Positions 32,767-43,674 are shown, counted from the stretch's first letter. The stretch: 64,000 bases of DNA from Streptomyces chrestomyceticus JCM 4735 (GCF_003865135.1 NZ_BHZC01000001.1:2852001-2916000), one strand, 5' to 3'. Notes: generated by a model not told the origin, from the sequence alone. Program-made: numbers and translations.

Positions 32767-33693
32767 TCAGCCCTTGGTGACGAGCGAGCGCAGGAAGAAC
32801 GCGAGGTTGGCGGGGCGCTCGGCGAGGCGGCGCATGAAGTAGCCGTACCAGTCCGTGCCGTACGGGATGTAGACGCGCATCCGGTGACCCTCGGTGACCA
32901 GGCGCTCCTGCTCGGCCTCCCGGATGCCGTACAGCATCTGGAACTCGTACTCGGCGGGCTTGCGGCCGTAGCGGCGGCCCAGTTCCTGGCCGATCGCCAC
33001 CATGCGCGGGTCGTGCGACCCGATCATCGGATAGCCCTCGCCGGCCATCAGGATCTTCAGGCAGCGTACGTACGCCTTGTCGACCTCCCGCTTGTCCTGG
33101 AACGCGACCGTCGCGGGCTCCTTGTAGGCGCCCTTGACCAGGCGCACACGGGAGCCTTCCCCGGCGAGCGCGCGGCAGTCGTCCTCGGTGCGGAAGAGGT
33201 AGGACTGGAGCACCGCGCCGGTCTGCGGGAAGCGGGTGCGCAGTTCGCCGAGTATCGCCAGGGTGGAGTCGACCGTGGTGTGGTCCTCCATGTCCAGGGT
33301 GACCGTCGTGCCGGCCTCGGCGGCGGCCTCGACGACCGGGGTGACGTTCTTCAGGGCCAGCTCGTGGCCGCCGGGCAGGGCCTGGCCGAAGGCGGAGAGC
33401 TTGACCGACATCTCGGCGCGCTCGCCGAGGCCCAGGTCCTTGAGGGCGGCGGTCAGCAGGAGGTAGGCGTCGCGGTTGCGCAGCGCCTCGGCCGGATCGG
33501 TGATGTCCTCACCGAGGTGGTCGAGGGTGACCTCCATCCCGCGGTCCGCCAGGGACCGCACGGCGGCCATCGACGCGTCCAGCCGTTCACCGGCCACGAA
33601 CCGGTCGACGACCGGACGGGTGACCGGGGCCGCCGAGACGATTCGGCGGATGCTGTCGCTGCGGGCTGCTGCGAGAAGCACGGGACCCAGCAC
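32767..33693 (-). CDS. putB: Proline dehydrogenase
   Basis: FAD-dependent proline dehydrogenase, 308 aa, oxidising proline to 1-pyrroline-5-carboxylate at the membrane and feeding electrons to quinone. The TIM barrel shows DHLGEDI, VKLSAFG, TLDMEDHTT, RLVKGAYKEPA, IGSHDPRM, EFQMLYGIR and RVYIPYGTDWYGYFMRRLAERPAN, the last two being the substrate/FAD helix-8 signature. It is the short monofunctional form. First gene of a putB-pruA unit, divergent from a PucR-type regulator. Confidence 0.95.
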   Translation of the reverse strand: MLGPVLLAAARSDSIRRIVSAAPVTRPVVDRFVAGERLDASMAAVRSLADRGMEVTLDHLGEDITDPAEALRNRDAYLLLTAALKDLGLGERAEMSVKLSAFGQALPGGHELALKNVTPVVEAAAEAGTTVTLDMEDHTTVDSTLAILGELRTRFPQTGAVLQSYLFRTEDDCRALAGEGSRVRLVKGAYKEPATVAFQDKREVDKAYVRCLKILMAGEGYPMIGSHDPRMVAIGQELGRRYGRKPAEYEFQMLYGIREAEQERLVTEGHRMRVYIPYGTDWYGYFMRRLAERPANLAFFLRSLVTKG

Positions 33694-33802
33694 GGGGCAC
33701 CTCCACGATTCAAGATGACAAGCCGGGCGGGCGCCTGGCAGGCGGGCGCGACGGCGAGATGAGCCACCTGAAACTTAAGGATCTCGCCAGTTCGCGGCCA
33801 TC

Positions 33803-33844
33803 GACAGCTGTCTGGCCTTCGTGGCCGGGATCTCAGACAGATGT
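33803..33844. promoter_or_regulatory. Repeated element in the putB/pucR divergent region
   Basis: GACAGCTGT (33803-33811, itself part of the palindrome GACAGCTGTC) and GACAGATGT (33836-33844) are in direct orientation, 33 bases apart, about three helical turns. It is a candidate binding site for the adjacent PucR-family regulator. Confidence 0.4.
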
Positions 33845-33959
33845 ATGACAATGGAGGGGGACCACAACGGCACCGGAGGACCCACCTCCCCCGGTGACCG
33901 CACGGACAGCGACGGCCGTACGGCTCGGGAGCGCCAGCCGGAAAGGAGCCATACGGCAC

Positions 33960-35273
33960 ATGCGGGGCGACTATCAGCAGCTCGTGGACGAGATCTCGGC
34001 CGCCCTCGGCGCCCCGGCGACCCTGGAGGACCGCGACTTCGGTCTGATCGCCTTCGGCGCGCACGAGGGCGACGACGACCTGGTCATGGACCCCGTACGG
34101 ACCCGTTCGATCCTCCAGCGCCGCTCGACGGCGGCGGTACGGGCCTGGTTCGAGGCGTTCGGCATCGCCCGCGCGAAGACGGCGCTGCGCATCCCGCCCG
34201 ACCCGGCGGCCGGGGTCTTCAAGGGCCGGATCTGCCTGCCCGTACGCCATCGCGGCATCGTGCAGGGGTACGTCTGGCTGCTGGACGACGGCCACCTGAC
34301 CGACCTGGAGCTGGGCGGTGGCGGCGCGCCGCCGGACCCCCGGATCGAGCAGGCGATGGAGTCTGCCTCCGGCATCGGCGCCCTGCTGGCGGCGGAGGCC
34401 CGCGCGGGCGCCGAACTGGGCGACCTGCTGCGCGCGCTGCTGGTCTCGCGTCCCACGGAGCGCACCGCCGCGGCGGCGGCGCTGCGCGACGGGCTGCGGT
34501 CCGCGGCGGACGCGCCGCTGCTGGTGGTCGCGGTGACGCCGTGGGACGTGCCGGAGGCCGATCACGCGCCGCTGCCGAACCTGCCGGGGCTGCTGGCCGC
34601 CTGCGCGCTGCCCGCCGCGAACGGGGCGTCCGAAGAGGTGCCGGGCCCGGCGGCCGCGAACGGCGCGGCGGCCGCTGCCGGAGGACGGCGCTCCGCCCCC
34701 GTCCCGCCGTCGCGGGCGACCGCCGACGCCCCCTCGCTGGCGGCGCTCGTACGGCTGCGTTCGCCGTCGGCCCTCGCCGCGGCCCACACGGTGGCCGAGC
34801 ACCTGCTGCGCTCGCCGCGCGCGGGCGGCGCTCTGGCGCCGGCCGGGACGGACTCCCGTACGCTGCCCGGCGCCGCCGGACTCGGCACGCCCGTACGGGA
34901 CTTGGCCGGCCTGCCCACCGCCTGGCACGAGGCGCTGGCCGCGGCGCGGGCCGCGCGCGCCGAACCCCGGCTGGGCCCGGTGGCCGAGTGGGACGCCATC
35001 GGCGCGTACCGCCTGCTGACGGGTCTGCCCTCGGCCGAACCGGACCCGCCGGTCCGTCCGCTGCTGACGCCCGCGCACAGTGAACTCGCCCGTACGGCCG
35101 AGGTGTTCCTCGACTGCGCGGGCCAGGCGGGCCGCGCCGCCCAGGCGCTCGGTATCCACCGGCAGACGCTGTACTACCGGCTCGGCCGCGTCGAGAAGCT
35201 GACCGGACTCGACCTGGACGAGGGCGGCGACCGCCTGCTGCTCCACATGGCGCTGAAGACGGCGCGGCTGTGA
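33960..35273 (+). CDS. PucR family regulator of proline catabolism
   Basis: PucR/CdaR-type transcription factor, 437 aa. The N-terminal 170 residues form a sensory region ([28 protein letters not shown]...); the middle is Ala-rich and variable; the C-terminus carries the PucR helix-turn-helix, [30 protein letters not shown] (about 398-427). ATG 33960 is chosen for the conserved [12 protein letters not shown] and AAGGAG 11 bases upstream. The divergent position relative to putB-pruA fits the PutR activators described for proline use in Streptomyces; proline as effector is inference. Confidence 0.87.
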   Translation: MRGDYQQLVDEISAALGAPATLEDRDFGLIAFGAHEGDDDLVMDPVRTRSILQRRSTAAVRAWFEAFGIARAKTALRIPPDPAAGVFKGRICLPVRHRGIVQGYVWLLDDGHLTDLELGGGGAPPDPRIEQAMESASGIGALLAAEARAGAELGDLLRALLVSRPTERTAAAAALRDGLRSAADAPLLVVAVTPWDVPEADHAPLPNLPGLLAACALPAANGASEEVPGPAAANGAAAAAGGRRSAPVPPSRATADAPSLAALVRLRSPSALAAAHTVAEHLLRSPRAGGALAPAGTDSRTLPGAAGLGTPVRDLAGLPTAWHEALAAARAARAEPRLGPVAEWDAIGAYRLLTGLPSAEPDPPVRPLLTPAHSELARTAEVFLDCAGQAGRAAQALGIHRQTLYYRLGRVEKLTGLDLDEGGDRLLLHMALKTARL

Positions 35274-35937
35274 GGCGTCCGCCACCTGCGGTTCCGGGCG
35301 TGCCGACGGTACGGCCGGTGCCCGCACGACGGGCGCACGACCGCGCACGGGCCGGGTGCCGGACGGCGCCGTGACCCGGGCGCCCGGGAACGGAGGTTTG
35401 TTGAGTACTGGACAGGCGGCGGGTCCGGACGGACGATAAGACTCTGCGGCCGGTACCCGTCGCGAGCACGCGGTACCCGCAAGAGATGCGGCCGCCGCCG
35501 GGAGAAGAACCGGAACCGGCGGCGACCGACTGCCGGGCGACGGGGCTCCTCTTCCCCCTCACCCGGCACGGTTCGCCCTTCCTGGTGGGCCGGGGGCGCG
35601 CGGGAGGACCCCTGGCTGGAATGGACCGGGAAGGGCGGGGCCGGAGGCGCGTGTTCGCTGCGTGGCGCGGATCTCCGGCCGGTCTTGGGTGCGGACTGCT
35701 CGGCGACCTCTGGGTCTGGGAGATCCGGGCCCGGCGGTAGCTGCTGCCTGGTCCCGTACGGCGAGCGTAGAGCGCGGCGGCGCGACCGGACAAGGGCCGG
35801 TCGGTCAAATACCGAACGCTCTCGGCCGGTTGACCGGTACGGGCGGCCACCGGCGCCGGGTCCGCAGGCGGCCCGGGCACGGTCACGGGGCGGGCGGCCG
35901 GGACGCGGCGAGCAGGCCGGCGGGCGGCCCGGTACGG
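35274..35937. other. 664-base region without a recognised gene
   Basis: No open frame here resembles a protein or has a credible start. On the minus strand TTGTCC (35793-35788), 18 bases, TACGCT (35769-35764) is a plausible promoter, with the palindrome TCGGT-CAAAT-ACCGA (35801-35815) just upstream of its -35. It would transcribe toward the end of the PucR gene. The GGTACCCG motif occurs twice near 35452-35476. A non-coding RNA is possible but unproven. Confidence 0.4.
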
Positions 35938-36579
35938 TCAGGAAGCGGCCGCTCCGCCGCCCGTACGCTCCTCTTCCGGCCCGCGCGCCGACGCGGAGAG
36001 CACCGTTCCGGAGAGCACCCTCCGCATCGCCTCCACGAGGTCGCCGCCCGAGGGCAGCGCCGCCGGGGAGACCAGGGACTGCACCATCAGGCCGGTGAGC
36101 AGCGCCTGGTAGAAGGAGCCGACGACGCGCGCCGACTCCGCGTCCACCTCGGTGTCCGGCACGTTCTCGAAGACCGCGACCAGCCCTTCGCCGCCCTCCG
36201 GCAGGACCGTGGCCAGCGCCGCGCGCAGTTCGGGGTCGCGGGGCAGCAGGCCGAGCACCTCGACCTGGGAGGCCACGAAGTCGCGCTGCTCCAGGAAGCT
36301 CCGCAGGATGCGGTCCCACCCGGCCGCGAAGCGCTCCACGGGGTCACCGGCCGCTTCCCCGCCGCCCGCCTCCTCCGTACCGGCGAGCCCGGCGCCCCAC
36401 TCCTCGACGGACTCCACCAGCGCCTTGCGCATCAGGACGTCCTTGGAGCCGTAGTGGTAGCCGATGGACGCCAGGTTGGTGCCGGAGGCGGCCACGATGT
36501 CGCGGGCGGTGGTGCGCGCGTACCCCTTTTCCAGGAGGCAGCGCTTGGCCCCTTCCAGCAGGTCTTCACGGTGTCCCAT
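35938..36579 (-). CDS. TetR family regulator
   Basis: TetR-type repressor, 213 aa. The helix-turn-helix is residues 10-55 (LLEGAKRCLLEKGYARTTARDIVAASGTNLASIGYHYGSKDVLM), followed by a ligand domain ending in an Ala/Gly tail. ATG 36579 is the natural start. A perfect 7+4+7 palindrome lies 39 bases upstream (36618-36635) and is a likely autoregulatory operator. There is no divergent partner; the nearest gene upstream is the PRC-barrel/DUF2382 gene in the same orientation, so the target is unknown. Confidence 0.87.
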   Translation of the reverse strand: MGHREDLLEGAKRCLLEKGYARTTARDIVAASGTNLASIGYHYGSKDVLMRKALVESVEEWGAGLAGTEEAGGGEAAGDPVERFAAGWDRILRSFLEQRDFVASQVEVLGLLPRDPELRAALATVLPEGGEGLVAVFENVPDTEVDAESARVVGSFYQALLTGLMVQSLVSPAALPSGGDLVEAMRRVLSGTVLSASARGPEEERTGGGAAAS

Positions 36580-36617
36580 GCGGTCAGCCTATGCCCGGCG
36601 GGCAGCGGTACCGGACG

Positions 36618-36635
36618 CGGTACAGCGGTGTACCG
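36618..36635. promoter_or_regulatory. Operator-like palindrome before the TetR gene
   Basis: CGGTACA-GCGG-TGTACCG, perfect 7-base arms; a related GCGGTACCGG lies at 36605-36614. Confidence 0.5.
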
Positions 36636-36783
36636 GGCAGGCGTACGAGCGGAGCCCGGCCGCCGAGGCAGTACGGAGCGAGCCTGGCAGTACGGAGCCC
36701 GGCCCGCCGCGCTGTGGGTGCGGCGGGCCGGGCCCGTGGAGCGGCGGACTGCCGGAAGCGGCGGCGCCCAGGGGGCCGGCCGC

Positions 36784-37764
36784 CTACCGGCCCCGCTCGG
36801 GGCCCGGACCGCCGCGGCCCCGCTCCGGCCCCTGACCACGGCCGCGCCGGTCGCGCCGGCCGGTGCCCTTGCCGTCGTCGAACTCCACCTCTTCCCGGTG
36901 GACCTCGGTGTTGACCTCCTGCTGCTCGGTGACCCGCTCGGTCTCCAGCCGGATCCGCTCGACCGGCACGTTCTCCTTGCGGACGACGACCTGCTCCTCG
37001 TAGAGCGTGACGTCCAGCTCACCGTCACCGAGCTTCGGCTGCTGACCCCGTTCCTTGCGACGGTCCTCTTCGGTGATCTTCTCGCGCCGAATGCGCGCCT
37101 CGTCGTGGCTGACGGGTACGGTGCGGTGCACCTCCTCGGTCTCCACGTGCTTGCGCAGCCGGGCGTGACCGGCCTCGCGTGCCTCGGTGCCGATCTCGAC
37201 GTGCTCCTCGGAGACGAGCATCTCCGGGTTCTGTTCCTTGGACCGCGCGGCGTCGTCCCGGCCTCGGGACATGGCCATCGCACCGGCTCCGGCCCCCGCG
37301 CCGGCCAGCGGCGCGGACTCGGTCCGCTCCCGGCGGCGCTCCTCGGGCCGGTGCATGCCGGCCGCCCCGGCGGCACCGGCGGTGCCCATCCCGGCTCCGG
37401 TGGTCGTGGTCCGCCCGGGGACCGTGCCGGTCGGCGCGGTGCCCGGCCGGGACATCCCGTAGTGCCGGTAGAGCCGTTCCTCCTCGGCCGGTTCCAGGTG
37501 CCCGTCCGCGTCGATCCGCGGGGCGTCCTTGATCTGGTCCTTGGTGTACGGAACCTGCAGTTCGTCGCCCACCCGCCGGCCTCCGGCGAGCGGTACGAAG
37601 GTCTCCTTCATGCCGAACAGGCCGGTGCGCACGGTGATCCACTCGGGCGCGTCGGTGGCGTCGTCCCGGTAGATCTGCTGGACCGAGCCCACCTTGGTGC
37701 CCTCCGCGTCGACCACGTTCATCTTGGTCAGATCCTGAGGGTTCTCACCCAGGGGTGCGTTCAT
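36784..37764 (-). CDS. PRC-barrel and DUF2382 (YsnF/AvaK) stress-type protein
   Basis: Cytoplasmic protein, 326 aa. Residues about 10-85 are a PRC-barrel (NVVDAEGTKVGSVQQIYRDD, EWITVRTGLFGMKETFVPLA); a Gly/Ala/Thr-rich linker follows; residues about 190-295 are the DUF2382 domain (LVSEEHVEIGTEAREAGHARLRK, VPVSHDEARIRREKITEEDR, VVRKENVPVERIRLETERV). The C-terminus is Gly/Arg-rich. DUF2382 proteins are linked to general and osmotic stress in other bacteria; that role here is inference. ATG 37764 has AAGGAG 9 bases upstream. Single gene. Confidence 0.88.
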   Translation of the reverse strand: MNAPLGENPQDLTKMNVVDAEGTKVGSVQQIYRDDATDAPEWITVRTGLFGMKETFVPLAGGRRVGDELQVPYTKDQIKDAPRIDADGHLEPAEEERLYRHYGMSRPGTAPTGTVPGRTTTTGAGMGTAGAAGAAGMHRPEERRRERTESAPLAGAGAGAGAMAMSRGRDDAARSKEQNPEMLVSEEHVEIGTEAREAGHARLRKHVETEEVHRTVPVSHDEARIRREKITEEDRRKERGQQPKLGDGELDVTLYEEQVVVRKENVPVERIRLETERVTEQQEVNTEVHREEVEFDDGKGTGRRDRRGRGQGPERGRGGPGPERGR

Positions 37765-38025
37765 GGCGTCGCTCTCCTTCCGCACGCGCCGGCAGGGGGC
37801 ACGCGCAGTTCCCATTGCGCGCCGCCCCGCCGCGCGCAGCGAGTCGGAAAACCCCCGGGACACCGGCTCGACGGCGAGTTTGCGGGGCGTCCGGCATCGG
37901 TCCGCACTAGGCCGAACGGGTGACGGGCCGACCACTCCCCCGCTGTCGCGGGCGCGCACGGCAGCGGGCCCGGGCTCCCGCCGCAGCGGGGCCCGGGCCC
38001 GGTGTCGCACACGTACGGACGTGCC

Positions 38026-39617
38026 TCAGTCCGCGAGGTTGACCGCGCGCGCCGAGGTGGCGCCGATCTCGTCGGCGATCTCGGCGAGCACCGCCGCCGG
38101 GATCGTGTCGTCGACGGTCAGCGCGACCAGCGCCTCGCCGCCCGCGTCGGCCCGTGAGACCTGCATGCCCGCGATGTTGATGCCCGCCTCGCCGAGGATG
38201 CGGCCGAGCGTGCCGACGACGCCGGGGCGGTCGCCGTAGCGCAGGAAGGCCATGTGGTCGGCGAGCGCGAGGTCGATGGAGTGCTCACCGACCGCGACGA
38301 TCTTCTGCTGATTCTTGTTGCCCGCCAGGGTGCCGGAGATGGAGATCTCGTCGCCGCCGGACAGGGTGCCGCGCACGGTGACCACGTTGCGGTGCTCGGC
38401 CGACTCGCTGCTGGTGGTCAGGCGCACCTCGACACCGCGCTCCTGCGCGAACAGCGGGGCGTTGACGTACGAGACGGTCTCGGCCACCACGTCCTCGAAC
38501 ACGCCCTTGAGCGCGGAGAGTTCCAGCACCTTGACGTCGTGCTGGGTGATCTCGCCGTACACCTCGACGTCCAGGCGGACCGCCACCTCGCCCGCCAGCG
38601 CGGTGAAGATCCGGCCCAGCCGCTCGGCCAGCGGCAGCCCCGGCTTGACGTCCTCGGCGATCACGCCGCCCTGGACGTTGACCGCGTCCGGCACCAGCTC
38701 GCCCGCCAGCGCCAGGCGCACCGACTTGGCGACCGCGATGCCCGCCTTCTCCTGCGCCTCGCCCGTCGAGGCGCCGAGGTGCGGGGTGGCGACGACCTGG
38801 TCGAACTCGAACAGCGGGGAGTCCGTACAGGGCTCGCTGGCGTAGACGTCCAGGCCCGCGCCGGCCACCCGGCCCTCCTTGAGGGCGCTGGCCAGCGCGG
38901 TCTCGTCCACGATGCCGCCGCGCGCGGCGTTGACGACGCGCACCGTCGGCTTGACCTTGTGCAGCGCCTCGTCGCCGATCAGGCCGAGGGTCTCGGGGTC
39001 TTGGGGAGGTGGACGGTGATGAAGTCCGCGACCTCCAGCAGCTCGTCCAGCGAGACCAGCTTGACGCCCATCTGCGCGGCGCGGGCCGGCTGCACGTACG
39101 GGTCGTACGCGACGATCTTCATGCCGAAGGCCGACATCCGCTGCGCGACCAGCACGCCGATCCGGCCGAGGCCGACCACGCCGAGGACCTTCTCGGACAG
39201 CTCGACGCCGGTGTACTTGCTGCGCTTCCACTCGCCGTTCTTCAGGGCGGTGTTCGCCTGCGGGATGTTGCGGGCGGTGGCGACCAGCAGGCCGCAGGCC
39301 AGCTCGGCGGCGGTGACGATGTTGGAGGTCGGCGCGTTGACGACCATCACGCCGGCCTTGGTGGCGGCGGAGACGTCGACGTTGTCCAGGCCGACACCGG
39401 CCCGGGCGACGACCTTGAGCTTGCGGGCGGCGGCGATGGCCTCGGCGTCGACCTTGGTCGCGCTGCGCACGAGGATCGCGTCGACGTCGGCGATGGCGGG
39501 CAGCAGCTCGGCGCGGTCGGCGCCGTTGCAGTGCCGGATCTCGAAGTCCGGGCCGAGGGCGTCGACGGTGGCGGGCGACAGTTCCTCGGCGATCAGTACG
39601 ACAGGTTTCGAGCTCAC
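38026..39617 (-). pseudogene. serA: D-3-phosphoglycerate dehydrogenase, disrupted by a one-base deletion
   Basis: First enzyme of serine synthesis. The 5' part (from GTG 39617, VSSKPVVLIAEELSP) reads normally to FITVHLPKTP, then runs into a stop 6 codons later; the rest (ETLGLIGDEALHKVKPTVRV..., NAARGGIVDE, TPHLGASTGEAQEKAG and the C-terminal ACT domain to 38026) continues in another frame. Restoring one G to the run at 38995-38998 (four Gs on the plus strand, expected five) joins them into a full-length protein of about 530 aa with all domains: NAD-binding, substrate, intervening and ACT. With no other damage, sequencing error is at least as likely as real loss. Confidence 0.9.
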
Positions 39618-39679
39618 GTGGTCTTCAGTCCTCACTAGTCCTGGGGCCCCACCCGTGCCCCTGATGGCTACGGGGAGGA

Positions 39680-39697
39680 CGGCCGTCCCGACGGCCG
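39680..39697 (-). promoter_or_regulatory. Leader hairpin of serA
   Basis: CGGCCGTC-CC-GACGGCCG inverted repeat, about 65 bases before the serA start. Upstream on the same strand TACACT (about 39770) is a possible -10. Confidence 0.35.
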
Positions 39698-39875
39698 AAG
39701 GCGGTGAAGGGGCAGCCGCGTGGAAGACGCACGACGCTGTGAGCCTGACGCGCTTGTGGTGTGCAGTGTAGTGCTGGCCCCCGGCCGTTCATCCGCCGTT
39801 TCGGAAGGATCACCCGGTAGTGGTGCGACGCGGTGGACAACACCGTGGCGGGGGCCGGGCGCCGGTCATGGCGAA

Positions 39876-39903
39876 CGGGGCCGCGGCGGCTGCCACGGCC
39901 CCG
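39876..39903 (-). terminator. ilvC terminator
   Basis: CGGGGCCG / CGGCCCCG, 8 base pairs, 12 bases past the ilvC stop. Confidence 0.6.
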
Positions 39904-39914
39904 TGCCGTACGGC

Positions 39915-40963
<1,049 letters not shown>

Positions 40964-41063
40964 TCATGAGGAAGGTTTCGGGGGTCTCGCGATACGGTCC
41001 GGGCGGGCCCGGACGCCTGGTCCGGACGGGCCCGGACCCGTGGCCCGGGCGGGTGCGGCCGTC

Positions 41064-41588
41064 TCAGGCGGAGCGGTCCAGGGCCCGCAGCGAGCGGTCC
41101 GTGATGGAGCGGGCGCCGCGCCCTATGGCGATGGTGCCGGACTGCACCAACTCCTTGATGCCGAACGGCTCCAGCATCTTGAGCATCGCTTCGAGCTTGT
41201 CGCTGCTGCCGGTCGCCTCGATGGTCACCGCGTCCGGGGAGACGTCGACGGTCTTGGCGCGGAAGAGCTGGACGATCTCCACGATCTGCGAGCGGGTCTC
41301 GTTGTCGGCGCGCACCTTGGCCAGCACCAGTTCCCGCTGGACCGCGGCGCCGGGCTCCAGCTCGACGATCTTGAGCACGTTGACGAGCTTGTTGAGCTGC
41401 TTGGTGACCTGCTCCAGCGGGAGCGACTCGACGCTCACGACGATGGTGATGCGGGAGATGTCGGGGTGCTCGGTGACGCCCACGGCGAGCGAGTCGATGT
41501 TGAATCCGCGGCGGGAGAACAGCGCGGCGATCCGGGCCAGGATGCCGGGGGTGTTCTCCACCAGGACGGAGAGCGTGTGCTTGGACAT
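41064..41588 (-). CDS. ilvN: Acetolactate synthase regulatory subunit
   Basis: Small subunit, 174 aa (also called IlvH), that binds valine and gives feedback inhibition of IlvB. The N-terminal ACT domain is residues 1-80 (HTLSVLVENTPGILARIAALFSRRGFNIDSL, SRITIVVS), and the C-terminal ALS_ss domain covers 85-165 (RELVLAKVRADNETRSQIVEIVQLFRAK, IEATGSSDKLEAMLKMLEPFGIKELVQSG). It starts 45 bases after ilvB on the same strand, so the two are one operon. Confidence 0.95.
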   Translation of the reverse strand: MSKHTLSVLVENTPGILARIAALFSRRGFNIDSLAVGVTEHPDISRITIVVSVESLPLEQVTKQLNKLVNVLKIVELEPGAAVQRELVLAKVRADNETRSQIVEIVQLFRAKTVDVSPDAVTIEATGSSDKLEAMLKMLEPFGIKELVQSGTIAIGRGARSITDRSLRALDRSA

Positions 41589-41633
41589 GGTCGGTCTTCT
41601 CTCTTCTATCCGCGTGTCTCGCGTCCCGGCGTC

Positions 41634-43498
41634 TCAGTCTTCTTCGGTGTCGCCGAAGTCGGGGCGGACCCCGCGGGCCGCCATGACCTCGTCGTTGGAG
41701 GTGCCGGCCGCGACCATCGGCCAGACCTGGGCGTCCTCGTGGACGATGAAGTCCACCACCACCGGGCGGTCGTTGATCGCGTTCGCCTTGGCGATCACCG
41801 CGTCCAGCTCGGCCGGGTCCTCGCAGCGCATCGCGACGCAGCCCATCGCCTCGGCCAGCTTGACGAAGTCCGGCACGCGGGTGCCGGCGCCGGCCACCCC
41901 GTCCGTGGCGGCGCAGTCCTCGGGGCCACTGTGCAGGACGGTGTTCGAGTAGCGCTGGTTGTAGAACAGCGTCTGCCACTGGCGGACCATGCCCAGGGCG
42001 CCGTTGTTGATGATGGCGACCTTGATCGGGATGTTGTTCAGCGCGCAGGTGACCAGTTCCTGGTTGGTCATCTGGAAGCAGCCGTCACCGTCGATCGCCC
42101 AGACCGTACGGTCCGGCCGCCCGGCCTTGGCGCCCATGGCGGCCGGGACGGCGTAGCCCATCGTCCCGGCGCCGCCGGAGTTCAGCCAGGTGGACGGCGT
42201 GTCGTAGTCGATGAAGTGGGCGGCCCACATCTGGTGCTGGCCGACACCCGCCGCGTAGATGGTGCCCTCGGGAGCCAGCTCGCCCAGGCGCTGTATGACC
42301 TGCTGCGGGGCCAGGCTGCCGTTGTCCGGGTGGTCGTAGCCCAGCGGGTACGTCTCGCGCCAGCGGTCGAGGTCCTTCCACCAGGCGGTGTAGTCGCCGG
42401 TGTGGCCCGCCGCGTGCTCGGCCTGGAGGGCCACGATCAGGTCGGCGATGACCTCGCGGGCGTCGCCGACGATCGGCACGTCGGCCGCGCGGTTCTTGCC
42501 GATCTCGGCCGGGTCGATGTCGGCGTGCACGACCTTGGCGAACGGGGCGAAGGAGTCCAGCCTGCCGGTGACCCGGTCGTCGAAGCGGGCGCCCAGCGCG
42601 ACGATCAGGTCGGCCTTCTGGAGGGCCGTGACGGCGGCGACCGCGCCGTGCATCCCGGGCATGCCGACGTGCTGCGGGTGGGTGTCGGGGAAGGAGCCGA
42701 GGGCCATCAGGGTGGTGGTGACGGGCGCGCCGGTCAGTTCGGCGAGCACCTTCAGTTCGGCGGTGGCGCCGGACTTCATCACGCCGCCGCCGACGTACAG
42801 GACCGGTCGGCGGGCCTCGGTGATCAGCTTGGCGGCCTCGCGGATCTGCTTGGCGTGCGGCTTGGTGACCGGGCGGTAGCCGGGCAGGTCGGTGTGCGGC
42901 GGCCAGGAGAAGGTGGTCTGTGCCTGGAGGGCGTCCTTGGCGATGTCCACCAGGACCGGTCCCGGGCGGCCGGTGGAGGCGATGTGGAACGCCTCGGCGA
43001 TGGTGCGGGGGATCTCGGCCGCGTCGGTGACCAGGAAGTTGTGCTTGGTGATCGGCATCGTGATGCCGCAGATGTCCGCCTCCTGGAAGGCGTCGGTGCC
43101 GATCGCCTTGGAGGCGACCTGGCCGGTGATCGCGACCATCGGGACGGAGTCCATGTGGGCGTCGGCGATCGGGGTGACGAGGTTGGTGGCACCGGGTCCG
43201 GAGGTGGCCATGCAGACGCCGACCTTGCCGGTGGCCTGCGCGTAGCCGGTGGCGGCGTGGCCCGCGCCCTGCTCGTGGCGGACCAGGACGTGGCGGACCT
43301 TCGAGGAGTCCATCATCGGGTCGTACGCGGGGAGGATGGCGCCCCCGGAATGCCGAACACGGTGTCGGCCCCGACCTCTTCGAGCGAACGGATGAGGGAC
43401 TGCGCGCCCGTGACGTGCTCCACGGCGGTCGCGGGTGCTCCGCCGGAGTTACGGGCCCGCGGCTGCGGATGGTGGGCCCCGGTGGCCTGCTCGGTCAT
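41634..43498 (-). pseudogene. ilvB: Acetolactate synthase large subunit, disrupted by a one-base deletion
   Basis: ThDP-dependent catalytic subunit of acetolactate synthase. From ATG 43498 (MTEQATGAHHPQP) the frame is normal to [10 protein letters not shown], then shifts and stops within 9 codons; the remaining 560 residues are intact in the next frame from 43316 ([21 protein letters not shown], with the activating Glu). Adding one C to the run at 43342-43346 (five Cs, expected six) restores [13 protein letters not shown] and a full protein of about 621 aa, including [17 protein letters not shown] for ThDP-Mg. The break is near residue 53, so the gene as written gives no enzyme. Probably a base-calling error, as in serA. 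Confidence 0.9.
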
Positions 43499-43554
43499 CT
43501 GCGTCTCTTCTCGAAGCTGAGGGTTTTGGTGGGGTATGGGAGTGGCTGTGCAAC

Positions 43555-43588
43555 AAAAAACCCCTCGTGCCAGGAGGCAAGCGAGGGG
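43555..43588 (-). terminator. ilvB attenuator terminator
   Basis: CCCCTCG / CGAGGGG stem (43561-43567 with 43582-43588) followed on the minus strand by TTTTTT (43560-43555), 57 bases before the ilvB start. Confidence 0.88.
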
Positions 43589-43606
43589 AGCGCGCCGGTG
43601 CGGAGC

Positions 43607-43631
43607 GCTGGGTTTTCTCAGGTGACCCAGC
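43607..43631 (-). promoter_or_regulatory. Upstream hairpin of the ilvB attenuator
   Basis: GCTGGGT / ACCCAGC, 7 base pairs, beginning one base after the leader peptide stop codon; likely the pause or alternative structure of the attenuator. Confidence 0.65.
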
Positions 43632-43632
43632 T

Positions 43633-43674
43633 TCAGCCGACGCGCTTTCCAAGTACGAGAATTCGGGTGCGCAT
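43633..43674 (-). CDS. ilvB leader peptide
   Basis: MRTRILVLGKRVG, 13 residues, with the control codons Ile-Leu-Val-Leu at 5-8. This peptide is the one I recall before ilvB in Streptomyces, where attenuation by branched-chain amino acids has been proposed. It is followed directly by the 43607-43631 hairpin and the T-run terminator. Confidence 0.9.
   Translation of the reverse strand: MRTRILVLGKRVG

Noticed and set aside
35174..36319. 381-codon minus-strand frame
   Set aside because: Covers the PucR 3' end and the TetR gene in other frames; Arg/Pro-rich with no recognisable domain.
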